A DNA stretch of 64,000 nt from Prado023 sp963697345 (GTDB taxonomy: Bacteria > Actinomycetota > Actinomycetes > S36-B12 > CAIYMF01), in NCBI GenBank assembly GCA_963697345.1, contig CAVONS010000018.1, positions 1 through 64,000 of the forward strand, in the 5' to 3' direction. This document shows positions 1 to 8,785 of this stretch, piece after piece; the first letter of the stretch is position 1; every line of letters begins with the position of its first letter. A program made the translations under genes and the position numbers. A model generated the notes under the pieces. The model was not told the DNA's origin, ran no database searches, and saw only the letters and a program-made list of their open reading frames with translations.

Positions 1-153
1 AGTGGACCGTCTCCCGGAACGACCACCAACACGCGCCTCGCGACGGTAGACGCCTCCGTTTCAGTGGAACCGGGAGGTGGACTGGCAGTCCAGGTGACTG
101 GTGGGTTCACGGGGCAGGTCACAAACCCTCCTGCGGTGCGCGTGGGCTGGTAG
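1..153 (+). CDS. C-terminal end of an unidentified protein (gene begins upstream of the window)
   Basis: Frame 1 is open from the first base to a TAG at 151-153, giving 50 residues that end in PPAVRVGW. The residues are Thr-, Val- and Gly-rich with no charged helix, which would suit the last beta strands of an extracellular or Ig-like domain, but no family is recognised. The following gene starts 90 bp downstream with its own ribosome site, so the two need not be one operon. The call rests only on the open frame and its composition. Confidence 0.45.
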   Translation, partial: SGPSPGTTTNTRLATVDASVSVEPGGGLAVQVTGGFTGQVTNPPAVRVGW

Positions 154-242
154 TTTGCCTTGAGCATCAGCCCTGCGCGGCGAGAAGCGCGGAAGCCCAC
201 CGCGCTCACCCCACGGGACCACGGTTCGTGGAAGGACCTCAG

Positions 243-695
243 ATGTCAGTGTGGTTTGACGGCTCCCAGCAGATCGACTGCAGCATCCAGGATGTGAAGC
301 GCGCGCTGGCGGACCCCGGAGACCTCTTTGCCGGGGTCGTCCGCCACATGCCGGGGATGACCAGTGTCGAGGTGCTGGATAAGTCAGCCGATTCGGTCAC
401 CATCCAGACCAACGAAGGCACTATGACACGTACGGCCATCGCCGTGAACCTTGACCACGACCCTGTCACCCTGGATGTGGACGAGGAGTATCAGGCTGGC
501 ACAACAGTCACGGCCACTGCGCACTTCCGCGATGAGTTCAGCCCCACCGACGGCGGGGTCAGCCACCGGCTGGTCATTAGCGACCTCACTGCGTCCGGGC
601 TGCTGGGGTTCTTCTACCGCCGGCTCGGCAGTGCCAAGATGGGCAGCGCCTTCCTCACCGCGTACGCGAAATCCCTCGAAGACACCGGGAAGTAG
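243..695 (+). CDS. SRPBCC (START-like) family protein
   Basis: A 150-residue protein resembling the polyketide-cyclase/START-like SRPBCC fold: an N-terminal 'fluid' strand with a helix, alternating strands (SVTIQTNEGTMTRTAIAV), and a long C-terminal helix (GSAKMGSAFLTAYAKSLED). Members bind small hydrophobic ligands or act as accessory proteins; no ligand can be read from the sequence. The ATG at 243 is chosen over the GTG at 228 because a GGAAGGA ribosome site lies about 7 bases before it. No obvious operon partner. Confidence 0.6.
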   Translation: MSVWFDGSQQIDCSIQDVKRALADPGDLFAGVVRHMPGMTSVEVLDKSADSVTIQTNEGTMTRTAIAVNLDHDPVTLDVDEEYQAGTTVTATAHFRDEFSPTDGGVSHRLVISDLTASGLLGFFYRRLGSAKMGSAFLTAYAKSLEDTGK

Positions 696-1011
696 CCGCC
701 GCGCAGCGCCCGAGCCGCAAGGGGACCTGTGGGCACCCAGAAGGCGCCAACCGGGCCCCATCGCGGCTGGCATGATGCCGCACTCACCCGGCTTCATGGG
801 CGAGCCTTCCCAGTTCGGTTCGCGCCGACGCCCGGTGTGACCCGGGGTCAGGGTGAGTCAGCCACGCCCGGACTCGGCTGGGCCAGGCGCGTCCTTTCGC
901 CGCCTGCTGGGCGCCCTCGACCACGACGACTTCGCGGGCAGGGACATCGCGGGATATCCCAGAGGCCCCGATCACCGGTAGCGTCACCTTCCCGACTTCA
1001 ATGGAGGAGAC
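696..1011. other. Intergenic, no gene seen
   Basis: This 316-bp stretch holds only overlapping frames without recognisable protein features. The final bases carry the GGAGGA ribosome site (1003-1008) of the VOC gene. I see no tRNA, repeat or clear terminator. Confidence 0.5.
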
Positions 1012-1383
1012 ATGGAACTCGGAGCGTTCTCGGTGTCGCTGACCGTCAAGGACATCCACGCGTCGCGCGCCTTCTACGAGAAGCTCGGCTTCACGTCGAC
1101 CGGCGGCAACATTGATGAGAACTGGGTCATCCTCACCAACGGATCCACGGTGATCGGCCTGTTCCAGGGGATGTTCGAAGGCAACATCCTCACGTTCAAT
1201 CCCGGGTGGGACCAGGCGGCCCAGGAGGTCGATCCGTTCACCGACGTGCGCCAGATCCAGCAGCAGCTCAGGGCCGCCGGTATCGCGTTCACGGTCGAGG
1301 CGGACGAGGCCACCACCGGCCCGGCCCACATCGTGCTGACCGACCCCGATGGCAACACCATCATGGTCGACCAGCACCGCTGA
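1012..1383 (+). CDS. VOC family (glyoxalase/bleomycin-resistance fold) protein
   Basis: The 123 residues make one vicinal-oxygen-chelate module pair: beta-alpha-beta-beta-beta starting FSVSLTVKDIHASRAFYEKLGF, then a second half ending LTDPDGNTIMVDQHR. That ending is the family's usual 'DPDGN' turn and last strand. Such proteins are metal-dependent lyases, dioxygenases or antibiotic-binding proteins acting in the cytoplasm; the substrate here is unknown. The ATG follows GGAGGA by four bases. It stands alone, with more than 200 bp free on each side. Confidence 0.8.
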   Translation: MELGAFSVSLTVKDIHASRAFYEKLGFTSTGGNIDENWVILTNGSTVIGLFQGMFEGNILTFNPGWDQAAQEVDPFTDVRQIQQQLRAAGIAFTVEADEATTGPAHIVLTDPDGNTIMVDQHR

Positions 1384-1591
1384 CGCGGTCCATCGGCCAC
1401 CGAGTGCGGCGAGACTCCTGACCGAAGCTCACGCGTTGCGGGTTCCGCCGGCCGGGCCGCGCTCCTCACGATTCCAGGTGCCCCACATCGCCGCGTACCG
1501 TCCCGGTCGCGGCTGTGCTACATAGCGCCGCGAGTGCGGTCAAGCCGCCGCGGGGGGCGAGGCGCCCCGGTTGGCTAGTCCGTGCCGTGCG

Positions 1592-1597
1592 TAGCAT
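1592..1597 (+). promoter_or_regulatory. Extended -10 (TAGCAT) of a leaderless transcript
   Basis: TAGCAT fits the actinobacterial TANNNT -10 and is followed by exactly seven bases before the GTG at 1605. This is the spacing at which transcription starts on the start codon itself. The same layout recurs at many genes in this window. Confidence 0.55.
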
Positions 1598-1604
1598 GGC
1601 GTTC

Positions 1605-2036
1605 GTGTCCGATGATCTGCTCGCCGGCTTTCCGGTGACCTTGCGTTGGCCGGTTGCGTGGGGTGACATGGATGCCCTGGGGCATGTCAACAACACTACC
1701 TACTTCCGGTGGTTCGAGTCGGTAAGGATCGGCTACTTCGCCCGGATCGGCTGGGCGACGGACCTGTCCTCCGGTGGAGTCGGCCCGATCCTGGCGCAGA
1801 CGTCGTGCACCTACCGCGCCCCGTTGGTGTTCCCGGACGAGGTGGTGCTCGCGGCCCGCGTCGAGGACGTGGGGGAGGACCGGTTCACCATGCGCTACCG
1901 GGTGGTGAGCCAGCGGCTCGGGCTGGTCGCGGCAGACGGCGAGGCTCGCGTCGTGTCGTTCGACTACGGTGCTGGGACGAAAGCGGCGCTGCCCGGGGGG
2001 GTGCGTGCGGCCATCGCCGACCTCGAGGAAGGCTGA
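1605..2036 (+). CDS. Hotdog-fold acyl-CoA thioesterase (4-hydroxybenzoyl-CoA thioesterase type)
   Basis: Hydrolyses an acyl-CoA thioester in the cytoplasm by family assignment; the acyl group is unknown. The family signature is clear: WGDMDALGHVNNTTYFRWFE, with the catalytic Asp at about residue 21, followed by the hotdog helix and strands (YRAPLVFPDEVVLAARVEDVGEDRF). At 143 residues the length is normal. I use the GTG at 1605 because it sits seven bases after a TANNNT box (leaderless start) and gives the usual short N-terminus; an ATG at 1596 would add three residues. Confidence 0.8.
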   Translation: MSDDLLAGFPVTLRWPVAWGDMDALGHVNNTTYFRWFESVRIGYFARIGWATDLSSGGVGPILAQTSCTYRAPLVFPDEVVLAARVEDVGEDRFTMRYRVVSQRLGLVAADGEARVVSFDYGAGTKAALPGGVRAAIADLEEG

Positions 2037-2486
2037 GCGTTCCACGATCTGCGGCACTTCGCGGGCACCAGGACCGCGCAGTCAGGGGCCACGCTGCCCG
2101 AGTGTCGGGCATGACTCGGGCACTCCACCGCAGGTACGTCTATCCGCCGCCTATCGCCCCATCGTGGGGCACGCACGCTGCGCTGCGCCCAGTAGGACGG
2201 GCGTCGCCCACTTGGCGAATCTTCAAGCGTCGGGGGGCATCGGTGACAGGCGGGAAGGCTCCCAGGGCAGTCGAACGACTGGGTGGGTTCTCGGTGGCCG
2301 GCCACCCGCACCCCAATAGAATGGCGACTACCGGAAGGTCGCCACGATGGCCACACGACCTTGCCTTCGATGGTGCTCAACACCCGATCAAGTCGAATTG
2401 ACCCGCACCCGTGCCGGGTGCCTACGCCTCCTCGGGTCTACCCTTCGTAGTGCAAGGCGCACGACGCCGGCATTGCGAGGGCGGTC
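2037..2486. other. Intergenic, no gene supported
   Basis: A 450-bp region between the thioesterase and the broken AraC gene. It contains a 7-bp inverted repeat (TGGCGAC at 2322-2328 with GTCGCCA at 2338-2344) and scattered short frames with no family resemblance. It may hold the promoter of the regulator gene, but I cannot identify one. Confidence 0.45.
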
Positions 2487-3496
2487 TTGAGGAGCGAACA
2501 CACCAAGTCGGTGTACGTCGGACAGCCGTGGCGCATCGTGCTGCGGGACCTTGGGTTGGATGAGCGCGCAGTCCTGCGTCGTGCACAGCAGCCTCCAAGC
2601 CTCTTCGAAGGGGAAGGGTCTTGGATCTCGGTCGACGACTACTACGCGATCTTCGACGCCGTTGACGCCGAGGCGGGCGATCCAACGGTCGCATTGCGGG
2701 GCGGCCAGATCCTGTCGGCGGAGCTGTTCGACCCCGCCTACTTCGCGGCTATCTGTTCGCAGGACCTCAACGCCGCCCTCTGCCGACTCAGCGAGCACAT
2801 GCGGTTCGTCGGTCCGTTCGCCCTCGATGTCGAGGTTGAGGCTGACCAGACGAGCGTCCGCTACCGGTGCAAGCACCGACCCGATCTCGCTCGAGCGTTG
2901 GGCCTCTCCCAGTTGGCCTTCATAGTCGCGTTGGCTCGACGTGCGACTCGCTATGAGGTCGTGCCGAGGCGCGTCACGGTCGCCGCCGCCAGCGGATGAC
3001 CTAGGCGGGTGCGATGAGTTCTTCGGGTGCCCGATCGTCGAGGATGAAGCGTGGGCTGTCGTGTTCGACGCCTTCGACGCGAGGCGACCGTTCCTCACTC
3101 GCAACGAAGAGATGTGGCAGACGTTCGAGCCCGGTCTGCGAAGACGCATGGCCGAAGCCGGCGCGCGGCGGTCCACCACAGAGGAAGTCGAGGAGGCGTT
3201 GCTCGTGCTTCTCCCCAGCGGAAGGAGCCGAATGGCCGATGTTTCGCAAGGAACTCGGTATTGGTGGCCGCACCCTGCAACGACGTCTGGCGTCAGAGGG
3301 CACGAGCTGGGTGGGGGTCCTGAACCAGACCCGGGAGCGGTTCGCCCTCCACTACTTCGGGTCGACCGACCTGAGCGCAACGGAAGTCGGCTTCCTGCTC
3401 GGCTTCAACGACCCGAACTCGCTGTACCGCGCGTTCCACCGATGGACGGGCACGACTCCCGAGGCATGGCGCGCCGAGGCGCGTCCATCGGTCTAG
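2487..3496 (+). pseudogene. AraC-family transcriptional regulator, broken by two frameshifts
   Basis: Three frames read in order rebuild one regulator of about 336 residues. The N-terminal arabinose-binding-like domain runs 2487-2990 (VYVGQPWRIVLRDLGLDERAVL...). A middle segment in the next frame contains EFFGCPIVEDEAW. The third frame holds the AraC DNA-binding domain (RTLQRRLASEGTSW and LGFNDPNSLYRAFHRWTG). Each junction needs one base skipped: near 2980-2990 in a GCC repeat, and near 3242-3244 in a TTT run (GATGTTTCGC for GATGTTCGC). Both could be true decay or homopolymer sequencing errors. It precedes the SDR-hchA pair, which such a regulator would plausibly control. The TTG start is tentative. 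Confidence 0.75.
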
Positions 3497-3818
3497 CCAC
3501 AGCGCCAGAGGAGTTCATGGCGGTGAGTCCGCCACGGAACTGACGCATCTGGCAAGCACGTTGGCGCATTGGGCGAGTGACATTCCGTTCCACGTTGCCG
3601 AGACTGGCTGCATGACGACCACACAGACACCGTTCGTCGGGCGACACGCACGCCACGGTCGAACGACACGGACTCCTCTCGGGATCTCGAATCAGAAATT
3701 CCCCCGAGGCTCGGTCCTGCGTTCACGGCCGCTCGTCGACGTCCTCGGAAGTCGAGGAGTGGACGCCCCCCGGGCAGAGACCGACCCGACCCACTCACCA
3801 CCACATCGAGGTATCACC
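3497..3818. other. Intergenic region upstream of the SDR gene
   Basis: About 320 bp between the regulator remnant and the SDR gene. No gene is supported, although the SDR frame is open upstream to 3561 without family-like sequence. It presumably contains the promoter and operator for the SDR-hchA unit; I see no strong palindrome. Confidence 0.4.
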
Positions 3819-4640
3819 ATGGCCAAGACAATCCTGATCACGGGTGCCAGCTCAGGCATCGGCAAGGCAACTGCAGCGCTCTTCGCCGACAGGGGCTGGA
3901 ATGTCGTCGCCACGATGCGCAACCCCGAGGACGGCGCTGACTTCGCAGACCGCAGCAACGTCCTGGTTGCCCCGCTCGACCTGGTCGACAGCGAGTCGAT
4001 CACGTCAGCGGTCGCCGCTGGGGTCGAGCACTTCGGCACCATCGACGTCTTGGTGAACAATGCCGGCTACGGCGCCTACGGGCCGCTCGAAGCCACCCCG
4101 ACTGACACCCTTCGCCGACAGTTCGATGTCAACTTCTTCGGCCTCGTCGAGACGATGCAGGCGGTGCTTCCGACGATGCGCTCCCAGCGCAGTGGGGTCA
4201 TCATCAACATCTCATCGATCGGCGGACGGATGGCCTACCCGCTCGGCTCGCTGTACCACGGGTCGAAGTGGGCGGTAGAAGGTCTTTCCGAGGCGGTCCA
4301 CTTCGAACTCGCGATGCTCGGCATCCGGGTGAAGCTCATCGAGCCAGGTGGAGTCAACACTGACTTCAGTGGGCGGTCCTTCGTCTTCACCCAGGATCCC
4401 GAACTCACCGATTACAGGCCGTTGGTCGACATGGCCATCGCAGCGATGGAGAGCGCTGATCGGGGCGGCAACCAGGAGCCCGGCGAGGTCGCCGAGGTCA
4501 TCTACACCGCTGCGACGGACGACACAACGCAGCTTCGGTACATCTCGGGACATGGAGCCCAGGAACTGTTGGCCAACCGCTACTCAGCCGAGCAGGACGA
4601 GCAGTTCGTGGCCGGCATGCGCGCCCAGTTCGGCCTGTGA
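3819..4640 (+). CDS. SDR family NAD(P)-dependent oxidoreductase
   Basis: A classical short-chain dehydrogenase/reductase of 273 residues. The Rossmann motif TGASSGIG is at residues 8-15, NNAG lies in 'DVLVNNAGYGAYG', the catalytic Ser is in NISSIGG, and Tyr/Lys are in YHGSK. The product belongs to the subgroup that reduces ketones or aldehydes of unknown identity. The ATG at 3819 is preferred because GAGGT lies seven bases upstream and the Rossmann fold begins at once; the longer open frame adds about 86 non-homologous residues. It is 49 bp upstream of hchA, so the two probably form a carbonyl-stress operon under the neighbouring AraC regulator, now broken. Confidence 0.85.
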   Translation: MAKTILITGASSGIGKATAALFADRGWNVVATMRNPEDGADFADRSNVLVAPLDLVDSESITSAVAAGVEHFGTIDVLVNNAGYGAYGPLEATPTDTLRRQFDVNFFGLVETMQAVLPTMRSQRSGVIINISSIGGRMAYPLGSLYHGSKWAVEGLSEAVHFELAMLGIRVKLIEPGGVNTDFSGRSFVFTQDPELTDYRPLVDMAIAAMESADRGGNQEPGEVAEVIYTAATDDTTQLRYISGHGAQELLANRYSAEQDEQFVAGMRAQFGL

Positions 4641-4689
4641 ACCCAGCACCCTGCGGCCCCCCCTCGACCCCTCCCGAAAGGACCCCACC

Positions 4690-5592
4690 GTGGCCTCAGC
4701 GCTTCGCCGCATGATCGGAATCGCCCCCACCCCCGAGCCGGACGGCCCGGGCTTCATCCCCTCCGCCCTAGGCCTACGCCTGGGCGTGGACAAGACCACG
4801 GACTACGCGCTGGTCGACTTCGGCCGCACCTACGACGGACCTGCCAAGGTGCTGGTGCTGTGCACCGAACAGCGCTACTTCGAGATGACGAACGGCAAGC
4901 TCTTCTCCACGGGCCACAACGTGACCGAGACGGCCGTACCGCTTCTGCATCTCACCGCTGCCGGTTTCGACTTCGACGTCGTCACCCCGACCGGCGCACC
5001 CGCGGTCTTGGAGGACTGGTCGGCGCCCGTCGATGACGACGCCGTTATGGGTTTCATCACAGAGCACCGCGGCCGTTTCGACGCACCTCTATCACTGGCC
5101 GACCTGGTCGTTGACGGCTTGGCCGATGACTCACCGTACGTGGCCGTCTTCCTGCCAGGCGGCCACGGAGCCATGGTCGGACTACCCGAGAACGGCAACG
5201 TCGGACGCCTGATCCGGTGGGTCGCCAGCACCGACCGACACCTCGTCGCCGTCTGCCACGGCCCCGCGGCGATGCTTGCGACTCGGGTAGACGACGAACA
5301 GCACCACCCATACGCAGGCTATGAGATGTGCGCCTTTCCTGACAGCATCGACCGTCGATCGCCTTCGCTGGGTTACCTCCCGGGCCAGCTGCCGTGGTTC
5401 CAGGTCGAGGAGCTGGAGCGACAGGGCCTGAGTGTGGTCAACGACGGCACGAAGGGCGACACCCACGTCGACCGCAGGCTGTACACCGGCGATAGCCCCC
5501 GGGCGTGCGACGAGTTGGGCCGACTCGCTGCCGAGGCACTCCTTGGCGAGTTCGTCGACAGTGCGTCGCCCAAAGGAAAGGGCGCAGCTTGA
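4690..5592 (+). CDS. hchA: Hsp31-type glyoxalase III / protein deglycase HchA
   Basis: A DJ-1/PfpI superfamily protein of 300 residues, close in length and sequence to E. coli HchA, which converts methylglyoxal to lactate without glutathione and acts as a holding chaperone. Family blocks are present: MTNGKLFSTGHNVTETAVPL, FLPGGHGAMVGLPE, and the nucleophile elbow AVCHGPAAML with Cys189-His190. Asp218 in CAFPDS completes the triad and Glu80 is the conserved acid. The GTG at 4690 has GAAAGGA about seven bases upstream. Its pairing with an SDR suits reactive-carbonyl detoxification. Confidence 0.9.
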   Translation: MASALRRMIGIAPTPEPDGPGFIPSALGLRLGVDKTTDYALVDFGRTYDGPAKVLVLCTEQRYFEMTNGKLFSTGHNVTETAVPLLHLTAAGFDFDVVTPTGAPAVLEDWSAPVDDDAVMGFITEHRGRFDAPLSLADLVVDGLADDSPYVAVFLPGGHGAMVGLPENGNVGRLIRWVASTDRHLVAVCHGPAAMLATRVDDEQHHPYAGYEMCAFPDSIDRRSPSLGYLPGQLPWFQVEELERQGLSVVNDGTKGDTHVDRRLYTGDSPRACDELGRLAAEALLGEFVDSASPKGKGAA

Positions 5593-5657
5593 GCGCCCTG
5601 AACGACGCAGCCAGGGAAGCCATCGAGGTCGGGAACCTCGGACATCTCGTCACGTGC
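5589..5657 (+). pseudogene. N-terminal remnant of a PPOX-class F420-dependent oxidoreductase
   Basis: A TTG overlapping the hchA stop opens a frame reading SALNDAAREAIEVGNLGHLVT, which matches the start of PPOX/F420-dependent oxidoreductases (typically 'LNDxAREFIExGxLAHLVT'). After about 23 residues the likeness ends and the frame runs into unrelated sequence to a stop at 5726. The rest of the split-barrel domain is absent, so this is the stump of a third gene of the SDR-hchA operon. The assignment rests on a short match. Confidence 0.5.
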
Positions 5658-5885
5658 GCCACGACCATGTCTACGCCGACGCACGCCAAGTTCTACGCGC
5701 CCTTGCGATACGGGTGTGAAGTCTGACCCACGTCACTTCGCCGCCTGTGGACGCGGGACCGTTCATCCTCTGTGCGGGCCTGGCGAGCCGATCGGGCCGA
5801 TGAGTCGGGGCTGCTCCGGCGCGAGTGTTGGAGCTTCGATCTTGGGGGGGATTCCTAGGCTTAAGGCGCGCTGGACGCGGGCGAA

Positions 5886-6485
5886 TCAGCGAGCTTCGCT
5901 CTGGACTCCCATGGTTCGGCGGAACAGCTGTTGGACGTCGGCCACTGCCGTGTCGGGGTTGGTGTGGTGGAAGCACGGTCCGACGTAGCCGTGGAGCAGG
6001 AACTCAAGCACGACATCGTGGTTGAGCCCGTCGAGGTTGAACTCGCCTGCGGCAGCTCCCGCGGCGATGAGGTCGCCCAACAGAGCCCGGGCCGCGCCGA
6101 GCGGTTCGTCGCTGTCGGTGGCGGCGGCGTGGAACACCGCGTGGTAGAGGTCGTGTCGGTCGAACTCGAATCGCATCCAGTGCTCAACGACCGCGTCGAG
6201 CTTGGCCGCCCACGTCAGGCCATCGTCGGCGACGATCGCGCCTGGCCGTTCCAGCATCTGGCGCCACAGGTCGGCCTGCAGGTCGCGCAGGAGCTGCTGG
6301 CGGGACTCGTAGTGCAGGTATATCGACCCCTTCGCGATGCCTGCGGCCTTCGCCACTTCGGCGATCGAGGAGTTCTCCAGCCCGTCCTCCACAGCGAGGC
6401 GTGCGGCGGCGTCCAGGATCTGACGACGCCGCACCTCGGGGCTCTGGAACCGGCCCGTGGGCCCTGCGTTCGGTGGAGGTGTCAC
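5886..6485 (-). CDS. TetR/AcrR family transcriptional repressor
   Basis: A 199-residue TetR regulator. The N-terminal helix-turn-helix is typical (RRRQILDAAARLAVEDGLENSSI, then AEVAKAAGIAKGSIYLHYESR), followed by a helical ligand-binding domain. The GTG at 6485 is chosen because upstream codons are not family-like and overlap the operator region. It is divergent from the flavoprotein gene, with two TGACC-type palindromes between them, so it most likely represses both itself and the flavoprotein-methyltransferase pair. The inducer is unknown. Confidence 0.85.
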   Translation of the reverse strand: MTPPPNAGPTGRFQSPEVRRRQILDAAARLAVEDGLENSSIAEVAKAAGIAKGSIYLHYESRQQLLRDLQADLWRQMLERPGAIVADDGLTWAAKLDAVVEHWMRFEFDRHDLYHAVFHAAATDSDEPLGAARALLGDLIAAGAAAGEFNLDGLNHDVVLEFLLHGYVGPCFHHTNPDTAVADVQQLFRRTMGVQSEAR

Positions 6486-6514
6486 GTCGGCGATCCTATC
6501 GGGTTGCCAATCGA

Positions 6515-6550
6515 CTGACCATGGGTCATACTCGACTGACCGACGGTCAG
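6515..6550. promoter_or_regulatory. Tandem palindromic operators between tetR and the flavoprotein gene
   Basis: Two palindromes share the half-site TGACC: TGACC-ATG-GGTCA at 6516-6528 and CTGACC-GAC-GGTCAG at 6536-6550. Their centres (6522 and 6543) are 21 bp apart, about two helical turns, so two repressor dimers could bind the same face. The position in the divergent promoter region is typical of TetR autoregulation. Confidence 0.75.
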
Positions 6551-6580
6551 ACTCGTCGTCGGTAGAGCGGAGCAGCCAGA

Positions 6581-7528
6581 ATGATGTCCCCGCACCATCT
6601 CGACGCATCCGCATTCGACCTGCTCATCGTTGGTGGGGGACCTGCCGGGATGAGCGCCGCCCTGACCGCTGGTCGGGCCCTGCTCAGCACGGTGATCATC
6701 AACGCTGAATCACCTCGGAACCTCGTCACTACTGCCTCCCACGGGTTCCTCACCCGGGACGGCGCTCACGCTGCCGACCTGCTGGCGGTGGCCAAGGAAC
6801 AACTCACCAAGTACGAGTCCGTCTCCTACGTGAAGGGCTCTGTGGCGGCCGCCGCCAGCGTCGACGCCGGCTTCGAGGTCGTCCTGACCAGCGGCATTCG
6901 GTTCAGCGGCCGCCGTCTGGTCATCGCCACGGGCCACGTCGACGACCTGACACAGCTGAGCGTGCCGGGGATCGACGCCGTGTACGGCAGGAGCGTCTAC
7001 CCGTGTGTGTTCTGCGACGGGTTCGAGCACCAAGGCGAGCGTCTGGCGCTCTTCGGGCGCGAGGGGGCCGTCCAATACGCCCCCATGGCACTGCTGTGGT
7101 CCGACGACCTCATCGTGTTCACCAACGGGGCCGGCGTCGGCGCCGAGGACGCCGAAGCGTTGGGACGCAACGGGGTCCGGGTCCACACCGATCAGATCCG
7201 GCGACTCGAGTCGGAGAACGGACGGCTGCGGGCGGTCGTGCTCGACACTGGCCAGCGCGTCGAACGGGACGCAGGCTTCATCGGCGACAACTACTCCCAC
7301 CCGGCGACCACTCTGGCCGAGTCGCTCGGGGTCACCAGCTCCCCGAACGAATGGGGCACGACCTCGCTCGACGTCGACGCGGCCGGCACGACCGTCATCC
7401 CAGGCCTCCACGTGATCGGCGACGCCCGGACCGGATTCAGCGGCGTGATCGCCGCAGCAGCAGAAGGGGCAGCTTGCGCCGAAGCCATCGTCCACGAGAC
7501 CGCCACGGAACGTTGGGAGCACCGATGA
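6581..7528 (+). CDS. NAD(P)/FAD-dependent oxidoreductase, thioredoxin-reductase-like
   Basis: A 315-residue flavoprotein of the low-molecular-weight thioredoxin reductase fold. It has the FAD dinucleotide-binding motif VGGGPAGMSAALTAGRA near residue 17, the ATG motif (LVIATGHVDDL), a CVFC pair where thioredoxin reductase has its redox disulfide (CxxC followed by DG), and the C-terminal FAD motif VIGDA. The electron acceptor is not evident and no thioredoxin gene is adjacent. The start is the first ATG after the operators. Its stop overlaps the methyltransferase start (ATGA), so the two are co-translated and presumably TetR-controlled. Confidence 0.8.
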   Translation: MMSPHHLDASAFDLLIVGGGPAGMSAALTAGRALLSTVIINAESPRNLVTTASHGFLTRDGAHAADLLAVAKEQLTKYESVSYVKGSVAAAASVDAGFEVVLTSGIRFSGRRLVIATGHVDDLTQLSVPGIDAVYGRSVYPCVFCDGFEHQGERLALFGREGAVQYAPMALLWSDDLIVFTNGAGVGAEDAEALGRNGVRVHTDQIRRLESENGRLRAVVLDTGQRVERDAGFIGDNYSHPATTLAESLGVTSSPNEWGTTSLDVDAAGTTVIPGLHVIGDARTGFSGVIAAAAEGAACAEAIVHETATERWEHR

Positions 7529-8100
7529 GCATGTACGACACAACCGAAGGCGTCGAGGAGTACGCCGCGATGGCTGAGGGCTACGACGGACGGAACCACG
7601 TGGAGCGACTCAACCAGCTGCTACCCCCGGGCGCGACCGTCCTCGAACTTGGCATGGGCCCAGGAGTGGACCTGGATCTACTGGCCCAGAGCTACCGGGT
7701 GGTTGGCTCGGACCTATCCTCAGCGTTCCTCCAACGCTACGCCGAGCGGCGACCCGAGGCCGAGCTGCTGCAGCTTGATGCGGTCACGATCGATACGGCC
7801 CAGGCGTTCGACGCCATCTACAGCAACAAGGTCCTCCACCACCTCACCACCGAACAGCTGACGACGTCGTTACAGCGACAGGCTGCGCTCGTCGGACCCG
7901 ACGGTCTCCTGCTCCACGGGCTCTGGGCCGGCGACGGGGCCGAGGACCATCAGGGGCTCCACACACAGCTGTACACCGCGCAGACCTTCGCCGCCGCTGT
8001 ACCCGCGATGCTCGAGATCGTCGAGTGCACCCCCTACCAGGAGATGGCGGTAGGCGATTCGATCCGGGTCGTGCTGCGCCAGAAGGCGGAGATGCCCTGA
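7525..8100 (+). CDS. Class I SAM-dependent methyltransferase
   Basis: A 191-residue Rossmann-fold methyltransferase. Motif I reads VLELGMGPGVDLDLL and the acidic ribose-binding residue follows in VVGSDLS. Later blocks are DAIYSNKVLHHL and GLLLHGLWAGDG. It overlaps the preceding flavoprotein by four bases, implying a joint pathway such as reduction then methylation of a toxic compound or metabolite. The substrate cannot be read from sequence. Confidence 0.8.
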   Translation: MSMYDTTEGVEEYAAMAEGYDGRNHVERLNQLLPPGATVLELGMGPGVDLDLLAQSYRVVGSDLSSAFLQRYAERRPEAELLQLDAVTIDTAQAFDAIYSNKVLHHLTTEQLTTSLQRQAALVGPDGLLLHGLWAGDGAEDHQGLHTQLYTAQTFAAAVPAMLEIVECTPYQEMAVGDSIRVVLRQKAEMP

Positions 8101-8650
8101 TGACGAGGTGGCGGCGGAGGCCGCGGGTTGGGTCGAGCGGCGCCGGCGTCCGTGGACCCGCGACGTGAAGGTCAAGACCCTAGACGAGGCGCCGGGGCCG
8201 GAGATGGACGCCTTGATCAAGCAGGCCGCACGCGTGCCGGGCGGAAGTGAGGACCGACCCGGATGTCCTTCCTCGCCTGTCCAGAACAGGTCGGGCAGCA
8301 ACCGATGGAGCCACAACTTCTTCAGCATCATCCGACGCGAGTCCGAACACGCCAACCCCGCCGAGTGAGGTTCATAGGGGTCGCCGCGCCGAGGGCCAAC
8401 CGCCAATCACCGTTGGTCCGCTACTGGATCGACTCGACCAGAACGCGCCGCCCGACCTGCCCCACTTCGCCGCGTATGACTGTCAAGAACCCCATCACAC
8501 CGCCCGCCGGGGAGATGGGGGCCGGCGGTTGGGGTAGCGTCAACGCTCGAGGTCGACTGCACAGCCGCGCGCTCGTCCGACGGCCCAGGGAGGGTCCAGG
8601 CGACGACCTCTGATCTGGGTCCCGTTCCGTCAATGGACGACGCGCCGCCG
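8101..8650. other. Intergenic, no convincing gene
   Basis: About 550 bp with an 86-codon GTG frame (8108-8368) of low-complexity basic composition and no recognisable family. The stretch marks the change from the TetR-controlled operon to the flank of the att-like repeat. Confidence 0.4.
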
Positions 8651-8671
8651 CGTGCCAGATTCGTGCCAGAT
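8651..8671 (+). repeat. Tandem CGTGCCAGAT repeat, 11-bp period
   Basis: The ten bases CGTGCCAGAT occur at 8651-8660 and again at 8662-8671, one helical turn apart. About 60 bp further on lies an inverted pair, GCATTATC (8731-8738) with GATAATGC (8783-8790), whose right arm touches the tRNA-derived repeat. Such direct repeats beside a tRNA fragment resemble the arm-type sites that flank integrase attachment cores. No integrase gene remains nearby. Confidence 0.4.
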
Positions 8672-8785
8672 CGGATGGCGAAATTGGGTTTGTGAGGGTG
8701 TGCAGAGGACAATTAGCGCACGCCTTCTACGCATTATCGGTGCAGGTCAGCGGCTTATTGTGGGCGCTCACGGACATTGCCGGAT

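Noticed and set aside
8108..8368. 86-codon frame after the methyltransferase
   Set aside because: No ribosome site, no family likeness, basic low-complexity composition; could be chance.
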